Source: Aureobasidium sp. EXF-3400 (Eukaryota; Ascomycota; Dothideomycetes; Dothideales; Saccotheciaceae). Taken from it: a stretch of DNA of 59,318 nt. The notes under the pieces were generated by a model that saw only the letters and a program-made list of their open reading frames with translations, had not been told where the DNA came from and searched no databases. The stretch is taken from positions 1 through 59,318 of the forward strand of contig SWBL01000323.1 in NCBI GenBank assembly GCA_024195585.1, written 5' to 3'. Positions 31,681 to 42,429 of the stretch are shown here, piece by piece (within the stretch, counting starts at the first letter, position 1; each line of letters starts with the position of its first letter). A program made the position numbers and the translations under genes.

Positions 31681-34155
31681 CTACAATGGCGGCAGCTCCT
31701 CACGATCGATCGGACATACCAGTCTGAACTTCATCCAGCCCTCCAAACAACTAGAGTGGAAGATGTGTCTACAGGGCGTAACCATATACCTTCTACGCTC
31801 CAAAACCAAAGATCCAGTCGAGAGACCTTCAGCAGCAGATTCCCCATCCAACACTGGCACCTCGATTTCGTGCATGCAAATGGCACAATCGAAGACACGC
31901 TTGCCTTTGTCCTTGGCTTCCTTTTCTTGCTCAGGTGAAGGCGTCGAGCTGGTTGCTCCAATAGGAAGATTATTCGCTTCCTCATCGTCCCGGAGGATGG
32001 GGTGGTAGTCATAGGCAGGCGGCACCCAAGTGCCACTCACAAACCAACGAGGTCCTATGATTTCCTGACTCAATAGTAACAACACTTGAATCCATACCCA
32101 GGCAGCCAGTATACCAAGATCAATCAAATCGACAGCAGCAAAAAGGACATTCTGCCCATAGCCATAGAAGTAAGCAAAAGGCAGGAGCCGCAGAAATGAT
32201 TGACCTGCCACAAAGTCCCATCGCAACGCGTGTCGACAATTGCGCATGCAGTTACGGTGGATTTGCGGTACCCAAAAGGACAGATAGCAGAATGCCAAGA
32301 TTGTGAAGTAACCTCGCCGAAGCGCTGGCGGCCATGAAGTTGCGTTGAGTGAGAGGAACAATGTTGCTAGAAGAAGGAAGTAGAAGCGAGTGTAAAGAGA
32401 GCCAAATCCGGGGGCACGTTGACCAGCCTCTGCTCCTGTAGCCGCAGCGTTGGGAGTATCCTCTTCGGCCTGCATGTCTTGATCAGAAGGAACAAAGACT
32501 GGTGTGGCTCCTGTGTCAACTGGTCGCATTGCTGTCACAGGCTGAGGCAGCGTTTCTGCTCCCGCAGGAGTGATGACTGGTAGCTGTGATGGTGCGGGTG
32601 GCTGAGCGGGTGTACTCTCCATAGTGCCTGCCGCGGTTGAAGTGGCGGCTGCAGTCGTGGCAGCAGTTTGCTGTCGCCGTTGTCGCTCCTGTCTTTCCCT
32701 ACGTTCCCTCTCCGGCGCCTGTACAGCCCATATGTCCATCAAGAACCTCATACCGAAGAAACTAACACTCATGAAGGCCAGGAAAGCGGTAGCGATCACC
32801 GGCACCCAGAGAGCCTGGATGAACAGACTGATCAAGCAGAGAACCATCGTCGTGAAGCCATCTCCCAGGGATAACATGCTGATTGTATAGAAGCTGATTC
32901 TGCTTCTTGTAGAAGGAGTACTTGCGTCCCGCATTTGACGCAAGAAAAAGAACAACTGGCCACCAATGACGGCAGCAAAAAGCAGTAGATGGCCTCTTGC
33001 ACGCTCGTACTCGACCTCAATCTTGAGACCGCGAAGATGATTCGCTTCTTGTGGTGCAATATCTGGCGGCCCCTTTGATTCGAGCACGAAACCACAATCT
33101 GGCGAGAAAGCCACCATGGAAAAAGCTATCTGCTGAGGAGGTGGGATGGATGCGCCAGTCGGGAATCGAATCTCCTGCTCGATGAAGGACAGAAGAGTTT
33201 CCTGATCAGGGCCAGGCTTGACTCCAGGTACTGGAACCAAGTGCTGCTGCAGATAGACAATCAAGTCACATGTAGGAGCTAGCAGAGAGTCGGACGTGCC
33301 TTCAGGAGTTGGCGCCCAAGGGCTGAAGCTCTGGAGAAGACCGTCTTCTTGCTGCCCGATAGATATCCCTAAAGTGCGATTGAGCAACTCTTGAGCGGAG
33401 CGGTAGTTGTGGTCCGAGAGAGCCATATGTGGTAGACCGAATATTCCAGAAAACTTGTCCGTAGTGGTAGCTAGCATGATATGCCCAGTCTCGAGGAAGT
33501 GCACTCCAAACAGCTTGCTATTCCAAGAGTCACCCACCTCTTCGTCTCCGACCGAGATCTGAGCCTTGACCTCCCTAGCCACTCTCTTGTCCTCATGCCA
33601 AAGCAGTGTATCTTGTGTATCCGCCTCCTCAAACCAGAATTCAAGCGACCCAGACTTTGCAGTGACATTTTTGCTGAAAGAACGAATTGGGATAGGACCG
33701 AAAGGACCAATGGACGAGTACTCGGACATGTTCAGCTTGGGCGGCACGACTGATGTCTGAATGGGCGAGCGAACCCATTCGCCGTACAGAGTTCCAGTCA
33801 CGTTCCGATATAGTGGTAGTGGTGATTGATCGTCATGTTCACCATCCAGACGCGCCAGATTGTCATGACCCAAGGCATGTGCAGACTGTTGCATGGCTCG
33901 CTCCTTGACAAGAGGTAGTGCTTGCCATACGAAGGTATCATTCTCCCGAAACCCGCTGATATTCAGCCATCTGTCCTGCGTGGGATCGAAATCCCCAAAC
34001 CGTGTCTGATTGAGGACAGTCAAGTCATGGCGTTCGGCAGCAACGATGTGTTCGAGGCGCGAGCGGGCGCGCACAAGGGGTTCCTGACCAGGTGGTGGCG
34101 AGAAGAAGATGAACAGAAGAATGACCAGTGCGACAATGGCTCTCGGATCGGCCAT
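31681..34155 (-). CDS. DSC1: RING E3 ubiquitin ligase Dsc1/Tul1 of the Golgi Dsc complex
   Basis: Catalytic subunit of the Dsc complex, which ubiquitinates Golgi/endosomal membrane proteins and, in many fungi, activates the sterol regulator SREBP. Single exon, 824 aa. The N-terminal hydrophobic segment (AIVALVILLFIFFSPPP) acts as signal or anchor. A lumenal domain follows with several N-glycosylation sites and the phrase YRNVTGTLYGEW, characteristic of Tul1. Several transmembrane helices lie between about residues 395 and 710 (HLLLFAAVIGGQLFFFL, TMVLCLISLFIQALWVPVIA, FYFLLLATLFLSLN, and others). A Pro/Ala/Gln-rich cytosolic loop sits between them. The C-terminal RING-H2 starts near residue 755 (CAICMHEIEVP...CRHIFHSSC...CPIDREELPPL). 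The last zinc position is Asp rather than Cys. Confidence 0.9.
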   Translation of the reverse strand: MADPRAIVALVILLFIFFSPPPGQEPLVRARSRLEHIVAAERHDLTVLNQTRFGDFDPTQDRWLNISGFRENDTFVWQALPLVKERAMQQSAHALGHDNLARLDGEHDDQSPLPLYRNVTGTLYGEWVRSPIQTSVVPPKLNMSEYSSIGPFGPIPIRSFSKNVTAKSGSLEFWFEEADTQDTLLWHEDKRVAREVKAQISVGDEEVGDSWNSKLFGVHFLETGHIMLATTTDKFSGIFGLPHMALSDHNYRSAQELLNRTLGISIGQQEDGLLQSFSPWAPTPEGTSDSLLAPTCDLIVYLQQHLVPVPGVKPGPDQETLLSFIEQEIRFPTGASIPPPQQIAFSMVAFSPDCGFVLESKGPPDIAPQEANHLRGLKIEVEYERARGHLLLFAAVIGGQLFFFLRQMRDASTPSTRSRISFYTISMLSLGDGFTTMVLCLISLFIQALWVPVIATAFLAFMSVSFFGMRFLMDIWAVQAPERERRERQERQRRQQTAATTAAATSTAAGTMESTPAQPPAPSQLPVITPAGAETLPQPVTAMRPVDTGATPVFVPSDQDMQAEEDTPNAAATGAEAGQRAPGFGSLYTRFYFLLLATLFLSLNATSWPPALRRGYFTILAFCYLSFWVPQIHRNCMRNCRHALRWDFVAGQSFLRLLPFAYFYGYGQNVLFAAVDLIDLGILAAWVWIQVLLLLSQEIIGPRWFVSGTWVPPAYDYHPILRDDEEANNLPIGATSSTPSPEQEKEAKDKGKRVFDCAICMHEIEVPVLDGESAAEGLSTGSLVLERRRYMVTPCRHIFHSSCLEGWMKFRLVCPIDREELPPL

Positions 34156-34564
34156 TACTTAGGTGGTGCTTCAATCGCCCGCCATCCTACCTTGGTGAAC
34201 AAGTCGCTTTACGGATATGACGCTCTTGTCACCGTCCTGCTTGTGTCAGCTCGGACCCTGCTCGCGTGCCTCGGCTCGTCACCATTTCTCACTCTTTGTG
34301 GACGACCCATTACCTCGAAGCAAACACTAATTCAGAAAAGTTGAGGGTAGAATAGCATTACTGTTGCAAGTATGAGGGGTATTGAACTATAGAAGAGAAG
34401 AGAAGAGAAGTGCACAATGCCTCAAGCTACCTTCAAAAGCTGAACGGTACTAGTGAATTCCTTTTGGTTCCCAAAAATGAAAGATGAACGGATGCCTGCT
34501 CCTTGCGCCCTTTTGCGCCTTTCCCAATATTGGATTCGATTGCTTTTGCCCATTGATACGGCAA
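34156..34564. other. Dsc1 promoter region and Fzo1 3' flank
   Basis: 409 bp between two minus-strand genes. A short AGAAG microsatellite (about four units) lies at 34391-34410. No gene. Confidence 0.45.
34391..34410. repeat. AGAAG microsatellite
   Basis: Four tandem AGAAG units in the gap between Dsc1 and Fzo1. It is short and needs no special explanation. Confidence 0.7.
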
Positions 34565-37367
34565 CTAGACGCCATGGCCGCCGAGATGGCCAGGCGCGGG
34601 TCCCTCCAAGTCGACCCGCATCACCCTGCTTCGAATATCACCGCTCTCTCTGACGAGGTTGCCGAAGTACTTTCTCGCGACTTCACTTTCGCTTTGAAGC
34701 TTGATCTTCTCCTTGCGTTCGTCAAGGAGCTGCTCTACGCTTCGCTGAAGTCCCTCACGAAGCTTGTCGGCAGGGAACTTAAGTGCTCTCCTGACCTCGG
34801 ACGAGATTCGTGTAGCGTTGGCGTGTGTGTAGTCTAGCTCTGCAAGCTGAGCCGAGAGCTTCTGCGAGAGTCGTCGGGGTAGCGAGTGGGGAACTGAGCT
34901 TAAAGCATAGGAAGCACCGAGAGCGATTGCGAGGACAATGCCGGGAATCATCAGTTTGCGCAAGTTGTTGGGGCCGAGAACCTTTGCAGCACCGAGGACA
35001 CCATCAACCCACCCAACTCCACCAAACATACGGCCACCAACAACTCCAGCAATCGTGACAGCCATACTTGCTCCTGCAACCTTCTCTTGGCGCTCCCATA
35101 GACTTGCCAGATCAAAGAAGTCTGACATTTCAACGTCAACGTCAACTTGTCGTGTCAAGGCATCCCTGCGCGAACGGAACATGTATTCCGATTTAAAGGT
35201 CAGGTCTTCGTAATCGTCGCCGAGGTGAAGAACTCCAAGATTCTTGATGCCCTCGACCCCCTTTGCCGTATGGTCTCTAGCGGCTTCCTCGCAGTCGTGG
35301 ACTGAGCGTGTAATCTGCTCTAGCATAGCCGTCTTCAACTCATCTGCGTATTGGTAAACGCTGAATAGACCAGGATATTCGACGCCCAGATCTTGCTCTC
35401 CCACACGAGCGATTGTGTTGTTGATAGTGTCGCGAGATGCCTTGTAGATTTCCGATGCGGTCTCATCGATAGTGAAATCGACGCCTTCCCCGGCCTCAGA
35501 GCGAGCCTTCTTGGACTTCTCATATACAGGCTCAAGCTCTTTGAGCTCCTTAGTAACACGGTCGAGCTCGTTCTGAGCAACCTCTTTGTTTACACTGGCA
35601 AGATTGCCGAGATCGCCGAGAACGTTGAGCAGGTAGGTTTTCGCAGGGGCTAGCTTGGAACGTGCTCTCTTTTCCAGTACAAAGCGACGCAAAGATGCCT
35701 CGAGCTCATTGAAGTCGTCGATCTTTTCTTGTTCCTTGCCCTTGCCCTTGTCTTTCTTGTCAGAAGGCTCGTCGTCGTTGCTAGGATCGCCACCAGGGCC
35801 ACCGCTGCTTGAGCTAGAACCACTTCCCGAGCCGCCAGGACCGTCCGGACCGCCAGCAGGAGCGACAGGAATAGCGTTACTTGAGACGAAATGCACGAGC
35901 TCAGAAGACTCCTTAAAAGTGGCAGGGCTAAGGTGATTGACTTGCTTCAAGATCATTTCCTGACATCTCTTCTTGTCGCGAATGTTATCGTAACCATTGA
36001 CAACCATGAACATATAGGCCTTTTCACGAGCGGCGTTGAAGATAAATTCCTTGGCTGAGAGCGTGAAATGGTTAGCAGCAGAGACAACGAAGACGACGAC
36101 ATCGATCTCTTCCTGTCGAGCAAAGACTGCAGTGGTCTTGAGCGAATCGTTGTTCAAACCAGGCGCATCAATAAGAGCGATGTCGACCACGCCGTTGTTG
36201 AGCAGCGACTGGTCTACTGAGCGAACGTCCTTGATGTATACCTTGCACTGGGACCATTTTTCGTTGTCGATTACAATGTCTTCAAGATGCTCCAGGCCAA
36301 ATACGGCATAGGTACTCTCGTCGTGGCGGTTGTACTCGACACCATTTGGAATAGCGTGAACTTCTTCAATACCTCCGTTTTCACGACAATCCAGTACTTC
36401 ACAGAAGATACTGGTGCATGGCTGTTGATCCTCAGGCAAGACTTTGCGTCTTAGGAGAGCATTGCAGAAGGTAGACTTTCCAGCGTTGAGATCACCAGTA
36501 ATCAAAACTTTGCTGGAAGTGTCCTCGATGCGGTCTCTGAGCGAGAACAAGTGTCGAACGCTGTTGTTGATCTGGCCGTCAAGAAGCGAAGCTATTGATT
36601 GCTTCTCCAAAGAGTGAACCAGCTCGGTTTGATGTACGCCCTCCATCTTCAGTTCGATCTTGAGTACCGAAAACTGCTGAGACAGCTGTGGTGTCACCAA
36701 TCTGGGTTCTGCAGCTGGGGCACGAGCAGCAGCTCCGCTAGACTCAGGCTCCATCATGTCCTCGCCTATAGTAGTACCAGCGCGACGAGGGGCTGGTCGT
36801 CTGGGTGTCTCGGGAGCATGGTGATTGTCAAAACCGGATTGAGTATGGACAAGACCAGGTCGAGGGTCTGGATGGAAGCGAGGTGCGGGAGTTGAACGTT
36901 GGACGGAAGGATAGTGGGCAGGCCATTTCGAGTTCATTTCTTGTAACTTCTTCAGAGTGTCAACAGTCTCGGAGATAGCACGGCCGAGAGCGGTACGGTT
37001 CTGGTTGTATTGGAGTTGGTGCACATGGCTGGTGATGGCGCGTCTTTCGTTATCCGCTATGGTGTGGTCAGAATTTTGTGTTTGCTTTCGCACTTTACAG
37101 ATAATGCTCACAGGTAGCGCTTTGGGCCGTGGCCAGATGGGTCATAGGATCTTGGTCAAAAGTGGGATCAAAGGTGGCGCCGTCAGCGATGCTTCCCCCA
37201 TAGCCAGAGTCGTTATCCAGCATGGCGGCAAGGCGAGCGGCATGTTCAGAAGTCGAGCCGTTTCCGACGGTCATGTACTGAGGGCGACCCGGGTGGCGGC
37301 GCATAGGCGAAGGAGAGCTGTTCAAGGGTGTGGCACGGCCACTGCCAGAGGGAGAGCCTGAGCTCAT
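34565..37367 (-). CDS. FZO1: Mitofusin, transmembrane GTPase Fzo1
   Basis: Dynamin-like GTPase that fuses outer mitochondrial membranes. Model: complement(join(34565..37056, 37112..37367)), 915 aa; the 55-nt intron joins AQSAT-S to DNERRAITSHVHQLQ. GTPase motifs: P-loop GDLNAGKSTFCNALL near residue 277, CTSIFCEV (G2 region), DAPGLNNDSL near 383 (G3) and VVNGYDNI (G4). A Gly/Ser-rich low-complexity insertion (GGPDGPGGSGSGSSSSSGGP) interrupts the helical region around residue 500. Two close transmembrane helices lie at about 750-800 (AVTIAGVVGGRMFGGVGWVD and LMIPGIVLAIALGASYAL), followed by a C-terminal heptad segment. This is the full mitofusin plan, with a disordered N-terminal extension usual in fungi. 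Confidence 0.93.
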
Positions 37368-37744
37368 GATGTGCTGGTGTTGTGCAGGATGGCGCTCAGC
37401 ACATTCCAGATCTGGGTGATTTGGAGAAATTGGCGTGAAATAGTAAAAAGTCGCAGGTCGTCGTCGTAGGTAGGTGGTGTGACGAGCAGCAGCAAGAAAC
37501 TGTACAGTAAAAGTGTCAAAAGATTGGAAGTGACGGAACGGAAGGTTTGGCCCAAGGGCCGTTCATCGTTTCGGTGCACGGACTACGCCTGACCCATCGT
37601 GTGGTCCGGTGTGGAGTACAGTAGTGCTGGCTGCATCTCGACTCTGACATCAACCTTGTTTGTGGAAGCCTGACAACCGCAACACTGCAATCTCTCTACT
37701 TCATACACGCCTTCATACGCCTCTTCAGGCGCCTCTTCGTCAAC
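37368..37744. promoter_or_regulatory. Divergent promoter, Fzo1 / Vps2
   Basis: 377 bp between the two start codons. No named site recognised. Confidence 0.45.
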
Positions 37745-38572
37745 ATGAATGTGAGCCCTCCATACGCCCAAGCTCGGCTTCGACACTCGACTCAATGACT
37801 GATCTTCTACTAGATCGTAGAATGGGCCTTTGGCAAGCGCATGACGCCCGCTGAGAGGATGCGGAAACACCAGCGCTCATTAGAGAAAGCCCAGCGTGAA
37901 CTCGATCGCGAACGAACCAAGTTGGAGAACCAGGAGAAAAAGCTAGTCCAGGACATCAAGAAGAACGCGAAGAATGGCCAGATGGGTGCAGTCAAGATTC
38001 AGGCGAAGGACCTTGTCAGGACGAGACGATACATCCAAAAGTTCTACCAGATGCGCACCCAGCTGCAGGCTATTTCATTGCGCATCCAGGTACGCCTGAC
38101 TTGACCCTCCCATGCCGCCTTAGGCTAACACCTGGTTACAGACTGTGCGCAGCAACGAGCAGATGATGCAATCCATGAAGGGCGCTACCAAGCTTCTCGG
38201 CGGCATGAATAGACAGATGAACCTCCCAGCCCTCCAACGCATCGCCATGGAATTCGAACGCGAGAACGACATTATGGATCAACGACAGGAGATGATGGAT
38301 GACGCTATTGACGATGTAACGGGCTTGGAAGATGAAGAGGAAGGCGAGGAAGTTGTCAATCAGGTCTTGGATGAGATCGGTATTGATCTTGGTCAAGCTG
38401 TGAGTTGTCTCTTGTGCCATCTCCTACGCACGTGCTAACACATACTCAGATGGGCGAGACACCTACGGGCTTGCAGAGCACTGCCGTCGAGCAAGGCAAG
38501 GTGGCCCAGGCTATTGGCGGCGACCCTGGTGATGATGATCTCCAAGCTAGGTTGGACAGTTTACGACGATGA
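37745..38572 (+). CDS. VPS2: ESCRT-III subunit Vps2 (CHMP2A/Did4)
   Basis: ESCRT-III component that caps Snf7 filaments and recruits Vps4 for membrane scission. Model: join(37745..37750, 37814..38089, 38142..38399, 38450..38572), 220 aa. Exon 1 codes only Met-Asn; after a 63-nt intron the text IVEWAFGKRMTPAERMRKHQ restores the invariant Vps2 start. The basic helix 1-2 core (KLENQEKKLVQDIKKNAKNG) and the acidic C-terminal half (GLEDEEEGEEVVNQVLDEIG) follow. The last residues LQARLDSLRR form the MIT-interacting motif (LxxRLxxLR) that binds Vps4. All frames join and the length is that of the family. Confidence 0.92.
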
Positions 38573-39464
38573 GGTCTGCTAAACAACGGCGTTGGTTATA
38601 TCTGTTTACATGGCAAGCGTACGGCGTTCCGGACAACGATGATAGGCGCCTGTGGCTCCGTCTATACATGGCGACGAGGATGTTATCTACTCACGAAACC
38701 TCTCAAGCTTTGTTGCTACATGTTGAAGGAGCGCAAGATGGATGCACAAAGCATGCACAGCTTACGACATGCACAGCTTGTGAATACGAAATGTTTACCC
38801 AGCTCGCCCAGTTTGCGGGGAACTGCCTGAAATTAATGACAGGTAGATCCGCATTCCCTGTACGCTAAGCAGGTGCGACCAAGTAGATTAAAAGTAGTGA
38901 ACGACTCAAGGGAATTGGTCTCCCAGTCGTCCAGAACAAGATCCGATATCGTCTACGGACCCAGCGGCAGTGAGAGTTTCCGAGCGACCGACGTAGGAGT
39001 TGGCTGCAACCATTTAGCGCCAAGAGCTCCTTCCAGAATCGTCAGTGACATCAGATTGGCAGCCCCCATCCGAAGAACCGCACCCCCTCACGTTCTCCAA
39101 TTGACAACCTAAGAATCTCCATCATCCTGACACAGCGCGCCACAAGACTTGCATTTGAAACAAGTACGTCTCACTGCCTATTCTCCCTGTCCGGAACTCC
39201 GCGCTGCGGCTTCTTGCTTCTTTGCACATAGAGCTGCATGTCGGCAGACCAAACCCTCCACATGGAACAAGCTTGCTGAACACTATGCTGATGCTGTGCT
39301 GCAGAAAAAGGCCCTATTACCCACACTCTGTCCAATCCACCATTCCCTGCTTCTGAAGCATCCTACTTTCGACCTTTGTGTGGCGCTAGTCACGTCCTCA
39401 CTTCAACCTGGCATCTGGCAAGAGTCGCAGAAGCTTCTCCACTCAGGGAGGCCTGCTGAACAGA
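38573..39464. other. Vps2 3' flank and long Ptc1 leader/promoter
   Basis: 892 bp between genes reading in the same direction. A CAAGTACGTC word at 39160 could be the donor of a 5'-UTR intron for the phosphatase gene; this is only a guess. The open frame 39149-39493 begins with TTG and overlaps the phosphatase start in another frame, so I do not call it a gene. Confidence 0.4.
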
Positions 39465-41144
39465 ATGTTTGGATCTTCACCCAAGGAAGGTGATTCGCTA
39501 CCCAAGACCGTCGAATCAAGCTCTGTTCCTTCTGCTGAGCCCTCGTCCATGGATGCTGGCACCAGCGCAGACCGTAAAGATGTTAGTCCCTCTGGCACCT
39601 CTGGCAAGAGGAGAAGTAGCGGGCTCGCTGGCGCGCGCAACGTCTTCTCAAATGCCAAGCAGTCTTTGAAGGACCAGTTCCACAGCTCTTCTCCTGACGC
39701 CCGCGAAAAACCGCAGACTTCTATGCAAAAGCTCGGTAGAACCGATCCTGCTTTGAGCGTTCCTCAGGGTGCGCTCAACAACTCCGCCGGAGAATCTGAG
39801 CCCGGTCCGCGATCTACCTTCAGAGTCGGTGTCACTGAAGATAAGAACAAGAAGTGCCGAAGAACAATGGAAGATACACATGCCTATCTCTACAACTTCC
39901 TCTGCACTCCAGCTCCCGCCCTTGGCTCAGACACAGCTCAGAAGAGCATATCTTCCACCAACTCGAACAACTCTCAAGAGGTCGTTGAAACCGACAATGG
40001 CTACTTTGCTATCTTCGATGGACACGCTGGCAACTTCGCTGCCGACTGGTGCGGCAAGAAGATCCACTGCCTTCTCGAGGACATCATTCGCAAGCACCCG
40101 AACACTCCTATTCCAGAGCTTCTTGACATGACCTTCACCACCGCCGATCAACAGCTGGAGAAGCTACCTTTGAAGAACAGTGGCTGCACCGCAATCACTG
40201 CTGTGCTTCGTTGGGAGGATAGAATACCCAATTCTCAGTCTGCCACTGGCTCCACCGCAATTGCACCTGCTACCGCTGCCGCTATCAAGGGCAACTCGGA
40301 CTCAACGCCAGTCAATGCCGACTCGACACAATCATCTGCAGCAAAACTTCGTGAGGCAGCTTCGCGCCAACGCGTCCTTTACACTGCCAATGTTGGAGAT
40401 GCCCGCATCGTTCTTTGCAGAAATGGCAAGGCTCTCCGTCTCTCTTACGATCACAAGGGTAGTGACGAAAATGAAGGCAAGAGAATCGCAGGTGCTGGAG
40501 GTCTTATCCTGAACAACCGTGTCAATGGTGTTCTGGCTGTTACCCGTGCTTTGGGTGATACATACATGAAGGATTTGATTACCGGTCATCCTTACACCAC
40601 CGAGACGGTGATTCAACCCGATATTGACGAATTCTTGATCCTGGCATGTGACGGCGTAAGTTGATCTGTTGTCTTTCACACTATAATGTCACGCTAACAA
40701 AACAAACAGTTGTGGGATGTCTGCTCAGATCAAGAAGCGGTGGATCTTATCCGCAACATCAAGGATCCTCAAGCTGCGTCCAAGACACTTGTCGACTATG
40801 CACTTAATCGTTTCTCAACGGACAACCTGACCGTCATGATTGTCCGTTTTGACAACCAGGCAGTGCAGCAGACAGTAGAACGCAAAGTGGAACCTATCGG
40901 TGTTGACGGCGATCCTGCCGCACAGAGAGGCGGCGTAAGCGAAGCCGATGCAATAATTGCTGAGCAACGCCAGAAGCTTGCAGACAGCGGCGAGCTTCTC
41001 GACCGCGTTCCTAGTGATATTCACGAGGAGGAAGAACAAGTGGATCCTGGACCGGAGCTCAACATCGAAGCAGTTGAAGCTGCACGCAAGGACCGCAAGC
41101 CTCAACCGCCCGCCGATCAGGTCGCCCACGCGCAACGATCTTAG
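39465..41144 (+). CDS. PTC1: PP2C-type protein phosphatase, Ptc1-like
   Basis: Metal-dependent Ser/Thr phosphatase, in yeast a negative regulator of the HOG MAP-kinase pathway. Model: join(39465..40655, 40710..41144), 541 aa. A disordered Ser-rich N-terminus of about 120 residues comes first. The PPM fold starts at [21 protein letters not shown], near residue 130. Metal ligands: Glu/Asp in [17 protein letters not shown] near 185, the ACDG-LWDV site split by the intron near 397, and the final Asp in [35 protein letters not shown] is the usual central motif. The tail after residue 440 is charged and disordered. Compared with yeast Ptc1 (about 280 aa) it has extra N- and C-terminal tails and a Ser/Thr/Ala insertion near residues 260-300, as is common in filamentous fungi. 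Confidence 0.88.
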
Positions 41145-41657
41145 TAACGAGTACCGGCCATCAGGGACAGATAGAAAATCGGATCTTAGCATTAATCGAC
41201 ACAGCTTCTCTTCAAGAGCCACCTTCTTGTCGCCTATTTGAAGAAGACATGCTGGTCATGGGTGGGTTGGTGAGAAGGCAGGAGGCAGGCGTACAGGATG
41301 AAAGCGTTGAAATTTTTGGCCGCGCGTGCATGAGGCGACAAGGCAGCAGGCAGTTTACAAGGTAGTGAGGTTGTTGAATTCTTTTCGAGGCCTGTTCAAA
41401 AACATTGATTCAGTTTTCTGTTCCATGTGCTTAATCCTCTCCACCTATAAGACATGCCTATAAGAAATGCCTTGGCGCGGAGAGCGGACATAAGTCTTAG
41501 CGTATTCTCGAACGGACTTTTTGTTAATCGCGCCAGACCCGATCCCTCCAACTTGCGCAGAGCGTCTTTCATCTTGACAGCTCTCCGGCAGTGATCTAGA
41601 TTCTCTTGTCCTTTCAAAAGTATTGGTCACGATTGAGCCAGTGCGCAATCTCACAAA
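41145..41657. other. Ptc1 3' flank and Rpc11 promoter
   Basis: 513 bp between genes reading in the same direction. No conserved frame or repeat seen. Confidence 0.4.
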
Positions 41658-42128
41658 ATGCTTCTCTGTGTGTAACAATTTCCCACTGAACCTACAGCAA
41701 CATACTGACTTCGACGAATAGTTTGCCCCAGTTGCTCGAACCTCTTGACCATCACACCTATGCCGGCAGACCATCTCCCTCTGAACGAGCAGCATTTTGC
41801 CAATGTCAATCGATTCGAATGCCGAACATGTCCTTACCAAATGATTCTGGACAAGCGCTACTTTGAGCGCAAGATGATGAAGAGCAAGGAAGTCGAAGAC
41901 GTTTTGGGAGGTGCCGACAGCTGGAAGAATGTCGACAAGACAGAAGTCAACTGTAGGGAGGAGAAGTGCGATAACCGCGAGGCATACTTCAGACAGGTTC
42001 AGATCAGAAGTGCTGATGAGCCCATGACCACTTTTTACAAGGTATGTTGGTTTTCACGATATCATGCCACACACTGGCTAACTTCAAGACAGTGTACAAA
42101 GTGTGCTACCGAATGGCGCGAGAACTGA
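41658..42128 (+). CDS. RPC11: DNA-directed RNA polymerase III subunit Rpc11 (RPC10 type)
   Basis: TFIIS-like subunit needed for RNA cleavage, termination and reinitiation by Pol III. Model: join(41658..41667, 41722..42041, 42093..42128), 121 aa. Exon 1 is only 10 nt (ATG CTT CTC T); joining after the TAG acceptor at 41721 gives MLLFCPSCSNLLTI, the family's first zinc ribbon, completed by FECRTCPYQM. The second ribbon is WKNVDKTEVNCREEKCDN...RSADEPMTTFYK-CTKCATEWREN, with the catalytic-type acidic hairpin (ADEP instead of the TFIIS RSADEP context, Asp-Glu kept). The last exon codes the CTKC half of this ribbon. The protein is about 10 residues longer than yeast Rpc11 because of a short insert (PADHLPLNEQHF) inside ribbon 1. 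Confidence 0.9.
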
Positions 42129-42429
42129 GCTTCTTGTCTCCCCAAGAAAGGCCGCGCAATCATCTGCGCAGCATCCTGCAGCAACATTTCTCTTTAGCGA
42201 TCTTTCAGCGCGGCGTTTGTGGATACAGGCTCGGCATCAAGCATGTCAAGCCCTTGGCTGGTATTAAGAGACACGATTATTGGTAGATACCCTTTTGAAT
42301 CAGGAGTTCATGTGCTTCGACAAGAAAGGAAGATGCAAGTTCGTTGGAATTATGGGTATCATGGCTATCGTTGTAAGGAATAGGAACAGGGAAGGAAAGC
42401 GTGCCGTTGAAGACGCCGTTTGTCCTCTA
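42129..42429. other. 3' flanks of convergent Rpc11 and Med31
   Basis: 301 bp. No gene or repeat seen. Confidence 0.4.

Noticed and set aside
39149..39493. 114-aa frame upstream of Ptc1
   Set aside because: Begins with TTG, overlaps the Ptc1 start out of frame and holds no recognisable domain; probably leader sequence.
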